Shown: positions 35,029 to 45,095, counted from the stretch's first letter. The stretch is DNA of 64,000 nucleotides from Kitasatospora sp. GAS204B (GCF_029892155.1 NZ_JARZAG010000009.1:124001-188000); one strand, 5' to 3'. The notes: generated by a model from the letters alone, not told the origin. Numbers and translations are program-made.

Positions 35029-36359
35029 CCGAACTCGGCGCCCGCCGACTGCTCCGGTGAGCCGCCCGGCCCGACCGGGGCGGCCACCACGGTGCCGATC
35101 CGGTTGCGCCGGCCGGCCGAGCTCTCGGCGGTCAACCGGATCGCCTTCAGTCCGGCCGGGCCGTCCTCGGGCACCGGGATCTCGCAGGCCGAGCCGGGGA
35201 TCGGCACCCGGCCCAGGTGCTTGGCGAGCAGGCCGCCGACCGTCTCGACGTCCTCGTCCTCCAGCTCGATGCCGAACAGCTCGCCGAGGTCCTCGACCAG
35301 CAGGCGGGCGGTGATCCGGAACGAGCCGTCGCCGAGGTCCTCGATCGGCGCGATCTCGCGGTCGTACTCGTCGGTGATCTCGCCGACGATCTCCTCCAGG
35401 ATGTCCTCGATGGTGACCAGCCCGGCCGTGCCGCCGTACTCGTCGATCACGATCGCCACGTGGGAGCGCATCTGCTGCATCTCGCGCAGCAGGTCGTCGA
35501 CCGGCTTGCTGTCCGGGATGAAGACGGCCGAGCGCATCACGGTGTCCACCTGGTCGGACTCCGCCTCGGGGTTCACGTGGGTGCGCCGGACCAGGTCCTT
35601 GAGGTAGACGATGCCGACCACGTCGTCCTCGTTGTCACCGACCACCGGGATCCGCGAGAAGCCCGAACGCAGCGCCAGGGTCAGCGCCTGCCGGACCGTC
35701 TTGTGCCGCTCGATCATCACCAGGTCGGTGCGCGGCACCATCACCTCGCGCACGATGGTGTCGCCCAGCTCGAAGACGGAGTGCACCATCCGGCGCTCGT
35801 CGTCCTCGATCAGGTCGTCCTTCTCGGCCAGGTCGACCAGCGCGCGCAGTTCGGCCTCGGAGGCGAACGGGCCCTCCCGGTAGCCCTTGCCGGGGGTGAG
35901 CGCGTTGCCCAGCAGGATCAGCAACCGCGGGATCGGCCCGAGGATCCGGGCCAGCGGCAGCAGCACGAAGGAGGCCGCGGTCGCGGTGGTCAGCGGGTGC
36001 TGGCGGCCGATGGTGCGCGGGGAGACGCCGACCGCCACGAAGGAGACCAGCACCATCACCCCGAAGGCCAGCAGGATCGCCTGCCAGGTCTGCTGCAGGG
36101 TGCGCACGCAGACCACGGTGACCAGGACCGCGGCCGCCATCTCGCTGGCCACCCGGATCAGGGTGGCCAGGTTGAGATAGCGGATCGAGTCGCTGGCCAG
36201 CGTGAGCAGCCGGACCGCGCCGCGCCGGCCGTTGCGCACGGCCTCGTCGGCGCGGAACCGGGAGACCCGGGAGATGCCGGCCTCGGCGCAGGCGGCCAGC
36301 CAGCCCAGCACGACCAGCAGGCAGGCGCCGACCAGAAAGCTCGTACTATTGCCACTCAT
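35025..36359 (-). CDS. CorC/HlyC-family (CNNM-type) transporter-associated CBS protein
   Basis: 444 aa. N-terminal DUF21 membrane domain with about four helices (1-160), then a CBS pair (REVMVPRTDLVMIERHKTVRQALTLALRSGFSRIPVVGDNEDDVVGIVYLKDLV and AVFIPDSKPVDDLLREMQQMRSHVAIVIDEYGGTAGLVTIEDILEEIVGEI) and a C-terminal CorC_HlyC domain. Likely magnesium or cobalt efflux. Its ATG overlaps the stop of the mini-ORF upstream (ATGA), so it is downstream of phoH-ybeY in one operon. Confidence 0.93.
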   Translation of the reverse strand: MSGNSTSFLVGACLLVVLGWLAACAEAGISRVSRFRADEAVRNGRRGAVRLLTLASDSIRYLNLATLIRVASEMAAAVLVTVVCVRTLQQTWQAILLAFGVMVLVSFVAVGVSPRTIGRQHPLTTATAASFVLLPLARILGPIPRLLILLGNALTPGKGYREGPFASEAELRALVDLAEKDDLIEDDERRMVHSVFELGDTIVREVMVPRTDLVMIERHKTVRQALTLALRSGFSRIPVVGDNEDDVVGIVYLKDLVRRTHVNPEAESDQVDTVMRSAVFIPDSKPVDDLLREMQQMRSHVAIVIDEYGGTAGLVTIEDILEEIVGEITDEYDREIAPIEDLGDGSFRITARLLVEDLGELFGIELEDEDVETVGGLLAKHLGRVPIPGSACEIPVPEDGPAGLKAIRLTAESSAGRRNRIGTVVAAPVGPGGSPEQSAGAEFG

Positions 36360-36436
36360 GCGGCCGCCTCGCTGCCCTCGGCAGGCGCTTCGCGGCACAC
36401 GCACCTATCGATGATGAGCTCGCTTCGCTCGCTCAT
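36356..36436 (-). CDS. Mini-ORF coupled to the CorC-like gene
   Basis: 26 codons beginning MSERSELIIDRCVCREAP and rich in Ala/Glu at the end. It starts 4 bp after the ybeY stop and its TGA overlaps the CorC-like ATG as ATGA. It thus exactly fills the gap between two coupled genes and would deliver ribosomes to the CorC-like start, which itself has no good ribosome site. The RCVC dipeptide pair could bind metal. Function as a peptide unknown. Confidence 0.5.
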   Translation of the reverse strand: MSERSELIIDRCVCREAPAEGSEAAA

Positions 36437-36440
36437 CGGA

Positions 36441-36935
36441 TCAGTGGGTCGTCGGCGCCGGGGAGATCCCCGAAAGCCCGCGACCGGCCCGCCAGTCGTC
36501 GAGGATCCGCTTCTGGAGGGCGAACATGATCTGCTCCTCCTCCGGCTCCTCGTGGTCGTAGCCGAGCACGTGCAGCACCCCGTGGACGGTGAGCAACTGC
36601 AGCTCCTCGTCCATCGAGTGCTTGGAGGGAGCGGCCAGGCCCTGCGCCTGGGCCACCTCGGGGCAGAGCACGATGTCGCCGAGCAGGCCCTGCGGCAGCT
36701 CCTCGCCCTCCTTGCCGGGGCGCAGCTCGTCCATCGGGAAGGACATCACATCGGTGGGACCTGGCAGGTCCATCCACTGGATGTGCAGCTGCTCCATCGC
36801 CTCGGCGTCCACGAGGATCACGGACAGTTCGGACAGCGGGTGGATCCGCATCTTGTCGAGGGCGAAGCGGGCGACGTCGAGGATGGACTCCTCGTCGGCC
36901 TCCCAGCCGGACTCGTTGGCGATGTCGATGGACAT
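36441..36935 (-). CDS. ybeY: Endoribonuclease YbeY
   Basis: 164 aa. Metal-dependent endoribonuclease for 16S rRNA 3'-end maturation and ribosome quality control. Signature [17 protein letters not shown] has the three metal-binding His, and [13 protein letters not shown] is conserved. It follows phoH by 14 bp and precedes the mini-ORF and CorC-like gene, the usual phoH-ybeY-corC order. Confidence 0.96.
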   Translation of the reverse strand: MSIDIANESGWEADEESILDVARFALDKMRIHPLSELSVILVDAEAMEQLHIQWMDLPGPTDVMSFPMDELRPGKEGEELPQGLLGDIVLCPEVAQAQGLAAPSKHSMDEELQLLTVHGVLHVLGYDHEEPEEEQIMFALQKRILDDWRAGRGLSGISPAPTTH

Positions 36936-36949
36936 GAAGCGGTGTCGAC

Positions 36950-38086
36950 TCAGCTTTCGGTGCGATGGGACTGTCGGGGCGCGTGGCCACGGGGGCCGCG
37001 CGGGGCGGTCTTGCGCGGGGACCGGTCGGAGGCCGCACGGTCCGCGTCCTCGGCGTTCTCGGCGTCCCAGCGCTCGTAGGCGTCAACGATCCGGCCGACC
37101 AACTTGTGACGGACCACGTCGGTACTGGTCAGGATCGAGAAGTGGATGTCGGGGACGCCGGCCAGGATCTCCTGGACCACCTTCAGACCGCTGCGGGTGC
37201 TGCCCGGCAGGTCGATCTGGCTGGTGTCACCGGTGACCACGACCCGGGAGTTGAAGCCCAGGCGGGTCAGGAACATCTTCATCTGCTCGGGCGAGGTGTT
37301 CTGCGCCTCGTCCAGGATGATGAAGGCGTCGTTCAGGGTCCGGCCGCGCATGTAGGCGAGCGGGGCGACCTCGATGGTGCCGGCCGCCATCAGCCGCGGG
37401 ATCGAGTCCGGGTCCATCATGTCGTGCAGCGCGTCGTAGAGCGGGCGCAGGTACGGGTCGATCTTCTCGTAGAGGGTGCCGGGCAGGAACCCGAGCCGCT
37501 CGCCGGCCTCCACCGCCGGGCGGGTCAGGATGATCCGGTTGACCTCCTTGGCCTGCAGCGCCTGCACGGCCTTGGCCATCGCCAGGTAGGTCTTGCCGGT
37601 GCCGGCCGGGCCGATCCCGAAGGTGATGGTGTGCCGGTCGATCGCGTCGACGTAGGTCTTCTGGTTCACCGTCTTGGGGCGGATGGTCCGGCCCCGGTTG
37701 GAGAGGATGCTCTGGGTGAAGACGGCGGACGGGCTGACCGCGCCGTCCGGGTCCTGGGCCCCGCTCTTGAGCATCGCGATCGACCGCTCCACGGCGTCCT
37801 CGGTCAGCGGCTGGCCGGTGCGCAGCACCAGCATCATCTCGCTGAACAGCTGCTTGACCAGCGCGATGTCGGCCCGGTTGCCGGTCGCGGTCACCTCGTT
37901 GCCACGGACGTGGATGTCGGTGTCCGGGAAGGAGCGCTCGATCACTCTCAGGAGGGAGTCGGTGGCACCGAGCAGGGTGACCATCGGGTGCTTCTCGGGG
38001 ATCACGATCCGGGCGGTCGATCCGTCGCCGCCCTGGACGCCGCTGGGGGCGCTGGTCTGTACGGTGTCACTCATCGGTTCGCTCAT
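36950..38086 (-). CDS. phoH: PhoH-family ATPase
   Basis: 378 aa. KH-like N-terminal region, then the PhoH P-loop ATPase: [21 protein letters not shown] (Walker A), [32 protein letters not shown], and [33 protein letters not shown] (Walker B and sensor). Associated with RNA metabolism together with YbeY. A second in-frame ATG four codons in is possible. The Arg/Pro-rich C-terminal tail is disordered. Confidence 0.94.
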   Translation of the reverse strand: MSEPMSDTVQTSAPSGVQGGDGSTARIVIPEKHPMVTLLGATDSLLRVIERSFPDTDIHVRGNEVTATGNRADIALVKQLFSEMMLVLRTGQPLTEDAVERSIAMLKSGAQDPDGAVSPSAVFTQSILSNRGRTIRPKTVNQKTYVDAIDRHTITFGIGPAGTGKTYLAMAKAVQALQAKEVNRIILTRPAVEAGERLGFLPGTLYEKIDPYLRPLYDALHDMMDPDSIPRLMAAGTIEVAPLAYMRGRTLNDAFIILDEAQNTSPEQMKMFLTRLGFNSRVVVTGDTSQIDLPGSTRSGLKVVQEILAGVPDIHFSILTSTDVVRHKLVGRIVDAYERWDAENAEDADRAASDRSPRKTAPRGPRGHAPRQSHRTES

Positions 38087-38257
38087 GGGTCGGCGCTGAG
38101 GCCTGCCTCATCCCATCCGTGTCTCGGGGTGCCGCTCGGTCGGTTCCGGGGTCACCAGGGTACGCCGCGCAGGTGTTCGCTGTGACGCGGCCCGATCGAT
38201 GGTGGGCCAGTTCCCCCTGGGACGCCAGCGGATTTCGGGCCTCGCGGTTTCCGGGCC

Positions 38258-39175
38258 TCATCGACGCGGCGGCACCGGGATCCGGGCCAGGTCCTCGGCG
38301 ACCACCAGCTCGCCGTCGAAGTCCGCCCGGGCCTCGGCGAGGTGGCCGGCCAGGTCCGGGTAGCGCTGCGAGAAGTGGGTCAGCACCAGGGTCCGCACGC
38401 CCGCCTCGGCGGCCAGCATGGCCGCCTGCCCGGCGGTGAGGTGGCCGTGCTGCTCGGCCAGGTGCGCGTCGGCGGCCAGGAAGGTGGCCTCGGCGACCAG
38501 CAGGTCGGCGCCCTCGGCCAGCGCCTCGGCGCCCGGGCAGAGCCGGGTGTCCATCACGAAGGCGAAGCGCTGGCCGCGCCGCACCTCGCTGACCTCCGCC
38601 AGGGTGACCGTGCGCCCGTCGACCTCGACGGCGCCCTCGCGCTGCAGCCGGCCGACCGAGGGTCCGCGCAGGCCGAGCGCGGCCAGCTTCTCGGGCAGCA
38701 GGCGACGGCCGTCGGGCTCGGTCAGCCGGTAGCCGAAGGCGTCCACCGGGTGCGAGAGCCGGATCGCCTCCAGGGTGAAGGCGGCGCCCTCGGTGGGCAG
38801 CTCGCCGGCCTCGGCGATCGGGTGCGGGCGCAGCTCGGCCGTCTCGTGGAAGGCGGTGGCCTGCCGCAGCCGGTCGAAGAAGACCTGGCCGCTGGCCGGG
38901 TAGTAGGCGTGCACCGGGTGCGGGACCTGGTCCAGGTTGATCCGCTGGACGACCCCGGCCAGGCCCAGGCTGTGGTCGCCGTGGAAGTGGGTGACGCAGA
39001 TCCGGGTCAGGTCGGTGGCCGAGACCCCGGCGAACTGCATCTGCCGCTGGGTGCCCTCCCCCGGGTCGAACAGCAGGCCCTCGCCGTCCCAGCGCAGCAG
39101 GTAGCCGTTGTGGTTGCGCTGCCGGGTCGGCACCTGGCTGGCCGTGCCGAGGACGACGAGTTCGCGTTGTGACAC
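38258..39175 (-). CDS. rnz: Ribonuclease Z
   Basis: 305 aa metallo-beta-lactamase fold. [11 protein letters not shown] (His63, His65, Asp67, His68), [10 protein letters not shown] at the start, [26 protein letters not shown] and [12 protein letters not shown] complete the zinc sites and the RNase Z exosite region. Removes the 3' trailer of tRNA precursors. GTG start at 39175; 4 bp after the HIT stop, so the genes are coupled. Confidence 0.92.
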   Translation of the reverse strand: MSQRELVVLGTASQVPTRQRNHNGYLLRWDGEGLLFDPGEGTQRQMQFAGVSATDLTRICVTHFHGDHSLGLAGVVQRINLDQVPHPVHAYYPASGQVFFDRLRQATAFHETAELRPHPIAEAGELPTEGAAFTLEAIRLSHPVDAFGYRLTEPDGRRLLPEKLAALGLRGPSVGRLQREGAVEVDGRTVTLAEVSEVRRGQRFAFVMDTRLCPGAEALAEGADLLVAEATFLAADAHLAEQHGHLTAGQAAMLAAEAGVRTLVLTHFSQRYPDLAGHLAEARADFDGELVVAEDLARIPVPPRR

Positions 39176-39179
39176 GGGA

Positions 39180-39533
39180 TCAGACCATGCCCTCGCGCAG
39201 CGGCTTGCCGCCCAGCACGTGGACGTGTGCGTGGAAGACGGTCTGGCCGGCCCCGGCGCCGGTGTTGAAGATCAGCCGGTAGGCGTCGATCCCCTCGTCG
39301 GCGGCGACCGCGGCAGCCTCGGTGAGCAGTTCGGCCGCGATCAGCGGCTCGGCGGCGGCCAGCGCGGCGGCGTTCGGGTAGTGCACGTGCGGGATCACCA
39401 GGATGTGCGTCGGGGCCTGCGGGTGGATGTCCCGGAACGCCATGGTGTGCTCGGTCTTGCGGACCACGGTGGCCGGGATCTCGCCCGCCACGATCTTGCA
39501 GAACAGGCAGTCCGCCTGCGGCTCGCCGGACAT
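39180..39533 (-). CDS. HIT-family nucleotide-binding hydrolase
   Basis: 117 aa HINT-type protein: [40 protein letters not shown], and the triad-bearing [14 protein letters not shown] (His101, His103, His105). Probably hydrolyses adenosine phosphoramidates or related nucleotides. Good GGAG ribosome site. Upstream member of the HIT-RNase Z pair. Confidence 0.95.
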   Translation of the reverse strand: MSGEPQADCLFCKIVAGEIPATVVRKTEHTMAFRDIHPQAPTHILVIPHVHYPNAAALAAAEPLIAAELLTEAAAVAADEGIDAYRLIFNTGAGAGQTVFHAHVHVLGGKPLREGMV

Positions 39534-39605
39534 CCGGTTCTCCTCGCGATGCGTTGCCGGCCTCTGGCCACCGGCATCTGACGGACCGCAGCCTAGCCGA
39601 GCCGC

Positions 39606-39638
39606 TGCGGGGGAAGGCCTCGGCGGCCCTCCCCCGCA
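39606..39638 (-). terminator. Hairpin downstream of the tricorn-type protease gene
   Basis: 9-bp stem (39606-39614 with 39630-39638), a single A/C mismatch, then a 4-bp GGCC stem, 5-nt loop. Lies 26 bp beyond the protease stop codon. Confidence 0.7.
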
Positions 39639-39664
39639 GGGTGGTCGGTCTCGGGCGGAGCCGG

Positions 39665-42600
39665 TCAGAGCGGCGGCAGCGGCGGCGGGGTCCTGGCCGG
39701 CGTGACGGCCAGCGCGGCCAGCGCGATCCGCACCCCCTCGGCGAGCTGCGGGTCGCGGCCCGCCGCCCAGTCGTGCGGGGCGATCGGCACCTCGACGTCC
39801 GGGACGACCCCGCGGTTCTCCAGGCCCCAGCCGTAACCCTCCAGCCAGGTCGCGTACTTGGGCTGGGTCACCCCGGTGCCGTCGACCAGGCCGTACTTGC
39901 CGTCGATCCCGATCACGCCGCCCCAGGTGCGGGTGCCGACCACCGGGCCGATGCCCAGGGCCTGGATCGCGGCGTTGACCACGTCGCCGTCCGAGCCCGC
40001 GTGCTCGTCGGCCAGCGCCACCACCGGGCCGCGCGGCGCCTCGCCGGGGTAGGGCTCGGCGGTGGCCATGCCGCGGCCGTAGCCCCAGCCGACGATCCGG
40101 CGGGAGAGCTTCTCGATGATCAGCTGGGAGGTGTGACCGCCGCGGTTCTCCCGCAGGTCGACCAGCAGGCCCTCCTTGGCCAGCTCCACCCGCAGGTCGC
40201 GGTGGAGTTGGGCCCAGCCGGCGCTCATCATGTCCGGGATGTGCAGGTAGCCCAGCCGCCCCTCGGAGAGCCGGCGCACCTCGGCCCGGCGGCCGGCCAC
40301 CCAGTCGTGGTAGCGCAGCGCCTCGTCGTCGGCCAGCGGCACCGCCACCGGGTAGCGCACGGTGCCGTCGGCGTGCTGGACGGTCAGCTCGACCGGCTGC
40401 CCCGCCGTGCCGGCCAGCAGCGGGGCCGGGCCGGCCACCGGGTCGACCGGGCGGCCGTCCACCGCGAGCAGCGCGTCACCGGCCCGCACCGCGACCCCGG
40501 GAGCCAGCAGCGGGGAGCGGGCCCTGGGGTCGGAGGACTCGCCGGGCAGGATCCGGGCGATCCGCCAGACCTCGCCGTCGCGCACCAGGTCGGCCCCGAG
40601 CAGGCCCTGCGGCCGCGAGGCGGTCGCGCCACGGGCGTGCGGCGAGACGTAGGCGTGCGAGGTGCCCAGCTCGGCGACCACCTCCCAGAGCAGGTCGATC
40701 AGATCGTCGTGCGAGCCGAGCCGCTCGACCAGCGGGCGGTAACGGTCCAGCACCCCGGCCCAGTCGACGCCGCCCAGGTCGGCCCGCCAGAAGTTGTCGC
40801 GCATCAGGCGGCCGTTCTCCTCGAACATCTGCCGCCACTCGGCCGCCGGGTCGACGGTGACCCGCAGCCGCCCGAGGTCCACCCGGGCCTCGTCGTCATC
40901 GCCGGCCTTGCGGTCGGCCGGGACGATCCGCAGCTCGCCGCCGTCCAGCACCGCGAGCCGGGCGCCGTCGCCGCTGACCGCGAAACCGTCCAGGCTCTCC
41001 GCCAGTTGCTCGGCGCGCAGCTTGACCAGGTCGAAGCGCTCCAGCACCGGACCCGGGCGCTCGTCGTCGGGGGTGGCGGCGTCGTCGCCGAGCTCGCCGA
41101 CCACCGGGTACCTGGTCCACAGCACGCCGTCCTTGGCGGTCCGCAGCACGCCGAACCGGCCGCCCTCGACCGGGAACGGGACGATCCGGTCGGCCAGCCC
41201 CACCAACTCGACGGTGGTGACGGGGACATCCGACTTCTCGGTGGCCTCGGCGGTCTCCGTGGCCTCGGTGGTCCCGCCCGCCTCGGTGCCCTCCGCCGGC
41301 TTCTCGGCCGCCTTCTCCTCCGCCTCGTCCACCCCCTCGGCGGGCCGCCCGCCGCGCCGGGGGCCGAACGGCGAGGGCGTCTCGGCGGCCAGCGTGATCA
41401 GGTACGGCCGGGCGCCGGTGGGGAAGCCCAGGTCGAAGCTGTGCGCGTCGTAGACCGGGTCGAAGTTGCGCAGCGAGAGGAAGGCGAGGTGCTTGCCGTC
41501 GGCCGTGAACGCCGGTGACGTGTCGACAAATCGCTGCGGGGTGGCCTCACTTACGGTGCCCGAGGCCAGCTCGGCGAGCATGATCTGGCGCAGCGAGAAG
41601 GGACCCAGGGCCGGCTGGGACCAGGCCAACCAGGCCGAGTCGGGGCTGAAGGCCAGCCCGGTGACCTCGCCGTCGACGGCGCCGGCCAGCTCCCGCACCG
41701 CGCCGTCGGCCAGCGTGACCAGCAGCACCCGGCCGTCGGCCGCCGCCACCGCCGCCTGCTTGCCGTCGGGGGCGACCAGCAGGCCCAGCACCCGGCCCAG
41801 CGCGCCCGCCGCGAGGCGGTGCCGCTCGGCGCCCAGCACGTCGGGGGCGTACTCCAGGGCGTCCTCGCCCTCGGCGTCGGTCACCCAGAGCGCACCCTGG
41901 GCAGCACCCTCGGCAGCGCCCTCGGCGGCCGGCGGCACCACCCGGGCCAGCCGGGCCCGCGCGCCCGGGGTCTCGTCCAACACCCGGGCCGGGCCCTCCC
42001 GGTGGGTCAGCCAGTGCACGGTGCCGCGCACCACCACGGCGGCGGCGCGCGCGGTGGCGTCCGGGGCGGCCGAGGTGAGCCAACCCGCCGCGGGCAGCGG
42101 GTAGCTGCGGCGCCCGGTGCGCGGACCGGCCGGGCGCACGTCCAGCCGCCGCGGCCGGGCCTCGCCCTCCAGGGTGTCGAGCAGCCACAGCTCGCCGCCG
42201 CTGTGCCAGACCACCCGGGTGCCGTCGGTAGCGGCGTTGCGGGCGTAGAACGGGCGCTCGAGGTCGGTGTGCCGGCGCAGCCCCGAGCCGTCGGGGCGGC
42301 TGGAGTAGAGCTCGCCGCTGCCCTCGTGGTCGCTCAGGAAGGCGATCCGGTCCCCCACCCAGAGCGGCGACTCCACGTTGCCGTCCAGCTCCTCGTGCAC
42401 CCGGGCGAACTCGGCACCGGCGCTGCCCAGCCACAGCCGCCCGGCGTTGCCGCCCCGGTACCGCTTCCAGTACGCCGGCTCCGTGGCGGCCGCCGAGAGC
42501 AGCAGCACCCGGGCCTCCTCCCCGCCCTGCGCGCCGACCGGACCCTCGAAGGCCAGGTTGCCGATCGGCCCGAACGGCAGCCGCCGCGGCTCGCCGCCGT

Positions 42601-42985
42601 CCAGCGGGACGGCGAAGGCCCAGGTCTGACGGGACGTCGGCTGGCCCGCGCTGGTGATCGCCACCGGCTCGCCCTGCGGGGTCCAGCCGCGCAGCCGGCT
42701 GCGCCCGGTGTGTCCCCAGTGGGTGAGCCGGCGGGCCTCGCCGCCGTCGACCGGGGCGACGTAGACCTCGGCCGAACCGTCCCGGGTGGAGGTCCAGGCG
42801 ATCAGCCGGCCGTCCGGGGAGAACCGCGGACGGGAGACCGGCGAGCGGTCGGCGGTCAGCCGCCAGGCTCGGCCGCCGTCCACCGGGGCGAGCCAGATGT
42901 CGTCCTCGGCGACGAAGGTCACCAGGTCGCCGTGCAGGTGCGGGTGGCGCAGATAAGCGCTCGCTGGAGTGCTCTCGGTTTCCAT
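39665..42985 (-). CDS. Tricorn-type S41 protease
   Basis: 1,106 aa. N-terminal six- and seven-bladed beta-propeller domains with repeated SPDG turns (VSRPRFSPDGRLIAWTSTRDG, LAFSPDSAWLAWSQ, SPAFTADGKHLAFLSLRNFDPVYD). An acidic, Pro/Glu linker (about 555-600) precedes the C-terminal half. It carries a catalytic tyrosine/His region GTSHAYVSP (His near 779), a PDZ domain (GVAVRAGDALLAVDGRPVD), and nucleophile AGSDGDVV (Ser998) with Glu1056 in GLENRGVVPD, spaced exactly as in archaeal tricorn (58 residues). Degrades peptides, probably downstream of the proteasome. ATG at 42985. Confidence 0.93.
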   Translation of the reverse strand: METESTPASAYLRHPHLHGDLVTFVAEDDIWLAPVDGGRAWRLTADRSPVSRPRFSPDGRLIAWTSTRDGSAEVYVAPVDGGEARRLTHWGHTGRSRLRGWTPQGEPVAITSAGQPTSRQTWAFAVPLDGGEPRRLPFGPIGNLAFEGPVGAQGGEEARVLLLSAAATEPAYWKRYRGGNAGRLWLGSAGAEFARVHEELDGNVESPLWVGDRIAFLSDHEGSGELYSSRPDGSGLRRHTDLERPFYARNAATDGTRVVWHSGGELWLLDTLEGEARPRRLDVRPAGPRTGRRSYPLPAAGWLTSAAPDATARAAAVVVRGTVHWLTHREGPARVLDETPGARARLARVVPPAAEGAAEGAAQGALWVTDAEGEDALEYAPDVLGAERHRLAAGALGRVLGLLVAPDGKQAAVAAADGRVLLVTLADGAVRELAGAVDGEVTGLAFSPDSAWLAWSQPALGPFSLRQIMLAELASGTVSEATPQRFVDTSPAFTADGKHLAFLSLRNFDPVYDAHSFDLGFPTGARPYLITLAAETPSPFGPRRGGRPAEGVDEAEEKAAEKPAEGTEAGGTTEATETAEATEKSDVPVTTVELVGLADRIVPFPVEGGRFGVLRTAKDGVLWTRYPVVGELGDDAATPDDERPGPVLERFDLVKLRAEQLAESLDGFAVSGDGARLAVLDGGELRIVPADRKAGDDDEARVDLGRLRVTVDPAAEWRQMFEENGRLMRDNFWRADLGGVDWAGVLDRYRPLVERLGSHDDLIDLLWEVVAELGTSHAYVSPHARGATASRPQGLLGADLVRDGEVWRIARILPGESSDPRARSPLLAPGVAVRAGDALLAVDGRPVDPVAGPAPLLAGTAGQPVELTVQHADGTVRYPVAVPLADDEALRYHDWVAGRRAEVRRLSEGRLGYLHIPDMMSAGWAQLHRDLRVELAKEGLLVDLRENRGGHTSQLIIEKLSRRIVGWGYGRGMATAEPYPGEAPRGPVVALADEHAGSDGDVVNAAIQALGIGPVVGTRTWGGVIGIDGKYGLVDGTGVTQPKYATWLEGYGWGLENRGVVPDVEVPIAPHDWAAGRDPQLAEGVRIALAALAVTPARTPPPLPPL

Positions 42986-43055
42986 CACCGCGCCAGGTTA
43001 TGCAGCCCGGGGCGGGTGGGACCAGCGATTCTCCCGAGCTCGGGCAGCTGCTGGT

Positions 43056-43805
43056 TCAGGACCAGCGGCCGGTGCGCCCCAGCAGCAGGGCACCCGCGGC
43101 CACCCCTGCCGTGGAGGTGCGCAGCACCGAGGGGCCCAGCCGGTAGGGCTTGGCGCCGGCCTCGGCGAAGGCGGCCAGCTCCTCGGGGCTCACCCCGCCC
43201 TCCGGGCCGACGATCAGCACCAGCTCGCCGCGCTCCGGCAGCTCGGCGGTGGCCAGCGGTTCGGCGCCCTCCTCGTGCAGCACCGCCGCGAACGCCGCCT
43301 GGGCCAGCAGCGGGGCCAGTTGACGGGTCGTCATCGGCTCGCGCACCTCGGGGAAGCGCAGCCGGCGTGACTGCTTGCCCGCCTCGCGGGCGGTGGCCCG
43401 CCACTTGGCCAGCGCCTTGGCGCCGCGCTCGCCCTTCCACTGGGTGATGCAGCGGGACGCCGACCAGGGGATCACCACGTCGACGCCGACCTCGGTCATG
43501 GTCTCCACCGCCAACTCGCCCCGGTCGCCCTTGGGCAGCGCCTGGACCACCGTGATCCGCGGCTGCGGCTCGGCCTCGGCGCGCAGCTCGGCGAGCGCGA
43601 TGTCCAGCGCGTCCTTGCCCAGCACGGCGCTGACGGTGCCGTGGCCGCCCAGGCCCCGGCCGTCGGTCAGGGTGACCGGCTCGCCGACCTCCAACCGCTT
43701 CACGGCGGCCGCGTGCCGCCCCTCGGGTCCGTCCAGCCGGACCACGCCGCCCGGCACGGCGCCGGCCAGCGTCGCACTCTCCACGACGAAGACGGGTGCG
43801 GTCAT
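43056..43805 (-). CDS. rsmE: 16S rRNA m3U1498 methyltransferase
   Basis: 249 aa SPOUT methyltransferase. PUA-like N-terminal half with LDGPEGRHAAAVKRLEVGEPVTLTDGRG, then the knot: PKGDRGELAVETMTEVGVDVVIPWSASRCI, LVLIVGPEGGVSPEELAAFAEAGAKPYRLGPSVLRTSTAGVAAGALLL. Methylates uridine 1498 of 16S rRNA with SAM. Co-oriented downstream of dnaJ, from which a strong terminator separates it. Confidence 0.96.
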   Translation of the reverse strand: MTAPVFVVESATLAGAVPGGVVRLDGPEGRHAAAVKRLEVGEPVTLTDGRGLGGHGTVSAVLGKDALDIALAELRAEAEPQPRITVVQALPKGDRGELAVETMTEVGVDVVIPWSASRCITQWKGERGAKALAKWRATAREAGKQSRRLRFPEVREPMTTRQLAPLLAQAAFAAVLHEEGAEPLATAELPERGELVLIVGPEGGVSPEELAAFAEAGAKPYRLGPSVLRTSTAGVAAGALLLGRTGRWS

Positions 43806-43829
43806 CGCGCGCTTCTCCTAGAAAACGGG

Positions 43830-43867
43830 TCGGGGTGGGCCGCCAAGGTCCTGGAGGCCCACCCCGA
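43830..43867 (-). terminator. dnaJ terminator
   Basis: 12-bp perfect stem (43830-43841 with 43856-43867), 14-nt loop, followed on the minus strand by CCCGTTTTC. Located 16 bp after the dnaJ stop. Confidence 0.88.
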
Positions 43868-43883
43868 GAGAGTCGGTGACCGC

Positions 43884-45020
43884 TCAGCGGCCGTTGAAAG
43901 CGTCCTTCAGCCGGGAGAACAGCCCCTGCTGCCCCGGCGCGAAGTGGCCCGAGGGCCGCTCCTCGCCGCGCAGCACCGCGAGGCGGCGCAGCAGTTCCTC
44001 CTGCTCGGGCTCGAGCTTGGTGGGCGTCTGCACCTCGACGTGCACTATCAGGTCGCCTCGGCCGCCCCCGCGCAGGTGGGTGACGCCCCGTCCGTGCAGC
44101 GGGATCGACTGGCCGGACTGGGTGCCGGGCCGGATGTCGACCTCCTCCAGGCCGTCCAGGGTCTGCAGCGGCACCTGGGTGCCGAGCGAGGCGGCCGTCA
44201 TCGGGATGGTCACCGTGCAGTGCAGGTCGTCGCCGCGCCGCTGGAAGGTGGCGTGACTGGTCTCGGCGATCTCCACGTAGAGGTCGCCGGCCGGGCCGCC
44301 GCCGGGGCCGACCTCGCCCTCGCCGGCCAGCTGGATCCGGGTGCCGTTGTCGACACCGGCCGGGATCTTGACCGTGAGGGTTCGGCGGGCCCGGACCCGG
44401 CCGTCGCCCGCGCACTCCGGGCACGGGGTCGGGACCACGGTGCCGAAGCCCTGGCACTGCGGGCACGGGCGCGAGGTCATGACCTGGCCCAGGAAGGAAC
44501 GGGTGACCTGGGAGACCTCACCCTTGCCGCGACACATGTCACAGGTCTGCGCCGAGGTGCCCGGGGCCGCGCCCTCACCGGAGCAGGTGGTGCAGGTGAC
44601 GGCCGTGTCGACCTGGAGCTCCTTGGTGGTGCCGAAAGTGGCCTCCTCCAGGGTGATCTCCAGCCGGATCATCGCGTCCTGGCCGCGCCGGGTGCGCGAG
44701 CGCGGGCCGCGCGGGCCGGCGGCGGCGCCGAAGAAGGCGTCCATGATGTCGGAGAACCCGAAGCCCGCCGCACCCGCGCCGAAGCCGCCCCCGCCGCCGT
44801 TCGGCGACAGCGGGTCCCCACCCAGGTCGTAGACCTGCCGCTTCTGCGGGTCGGAGAGCACCTCGTAAGCGGCGTTGATCTCCTTGAACCGCTCCTGCGT
44901 CTTCGGGTCCGGGTTGACATCCGGGTGCAGTTCACGGGCAAGGCGCCGGAACGCCTTCTTGATCTCGTCCTGCCCCGCGTCCCGTCGGACGCCGAGTACC
45001 GCGTAGTAGTCCGTGGCCAC
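43884..45020 (-). CDS. dnaJ: Chaperone protein DnaJ (DnaJ2-type, HrcA-linked)
   Basis: 378 aa. J domain with the HPD motif (ARELHPDVNPDPKTQERFKEINAAYEVLSD), Gly-rich linker, four CxxCxGxG zinc repeats (CTTCSGEG, CDMCRGKG, CPQCQGFG, CPECAGDG) and the C-terminal substrate domain. Co-chaperone of DnaK. GTG at 45020 has GGAG six bases upstream; a TTG one codon earlier is possible. Transcribed after hrcA, so under heat-shock control through the CIRCE element. Confidence 0.97.
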   Translation of the reverse strand: MATDYYAVLGVRRDAGQDEIKKAFRRLARELHPDVNPDPKTQERFKEINAAYEVLSDPQKRQVYDLGGDPLSPNGGGGGFGAGAAGFGFSDIMDAFFGAAAGPRGPRSRTRRGQDAMIRLEITLEEATFGTTKELQVDTAVTCTTCSGEGAAPGTSAQTCDMCRGKGEVSQVTRSFLGQVMTSRPCPQCQGFGTVVPTPCPECAGDGRVRARRTLTVKIPAGVDNGTRIQLAGEGEVGPGGGPAGDLYVEIAETSHATFQRRGDDLHCTVTIPMTAASLGTQVPLQTLDGLEEVDIRPGTQSGQSIPLHGRGVTHLRGGGRGDLIVHVEVQTPTKLEPEQEELLRRLAVLRGEERPSGHFAPGQQGLFSRLKDAFNGR

Positions 45021-45070
45021 CAAATGCTCCGCTTGTTCTGCCTGTGGAAAGTCCTGCTGCGACTGGGTTG

Positions 45071-45088
45071 CCTACTAAATCTAGTAGG
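45071..45088 (-). promoter_or_regulatory. Small hairpin between hrcA and dnaJ
   Basis: CCTACTA and TAGTAGG with a 4-nt loop, an AT-rich 7-bp stem unusual in this GC-rich region, 7 bp after the hrcA stop and 50 bp before the dnaJ start. Could be an RNA processing or pausing site. Confidence 0.4.
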
Positions 45089-45095
45089 GGTGCTG

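Noticed and set aside
39554..41518. Long plus-strand frame opposite the tricorn-type protease
   Set aside because: His/Gly/Arg-rich mirror of a real minus-strand gene; no domain.
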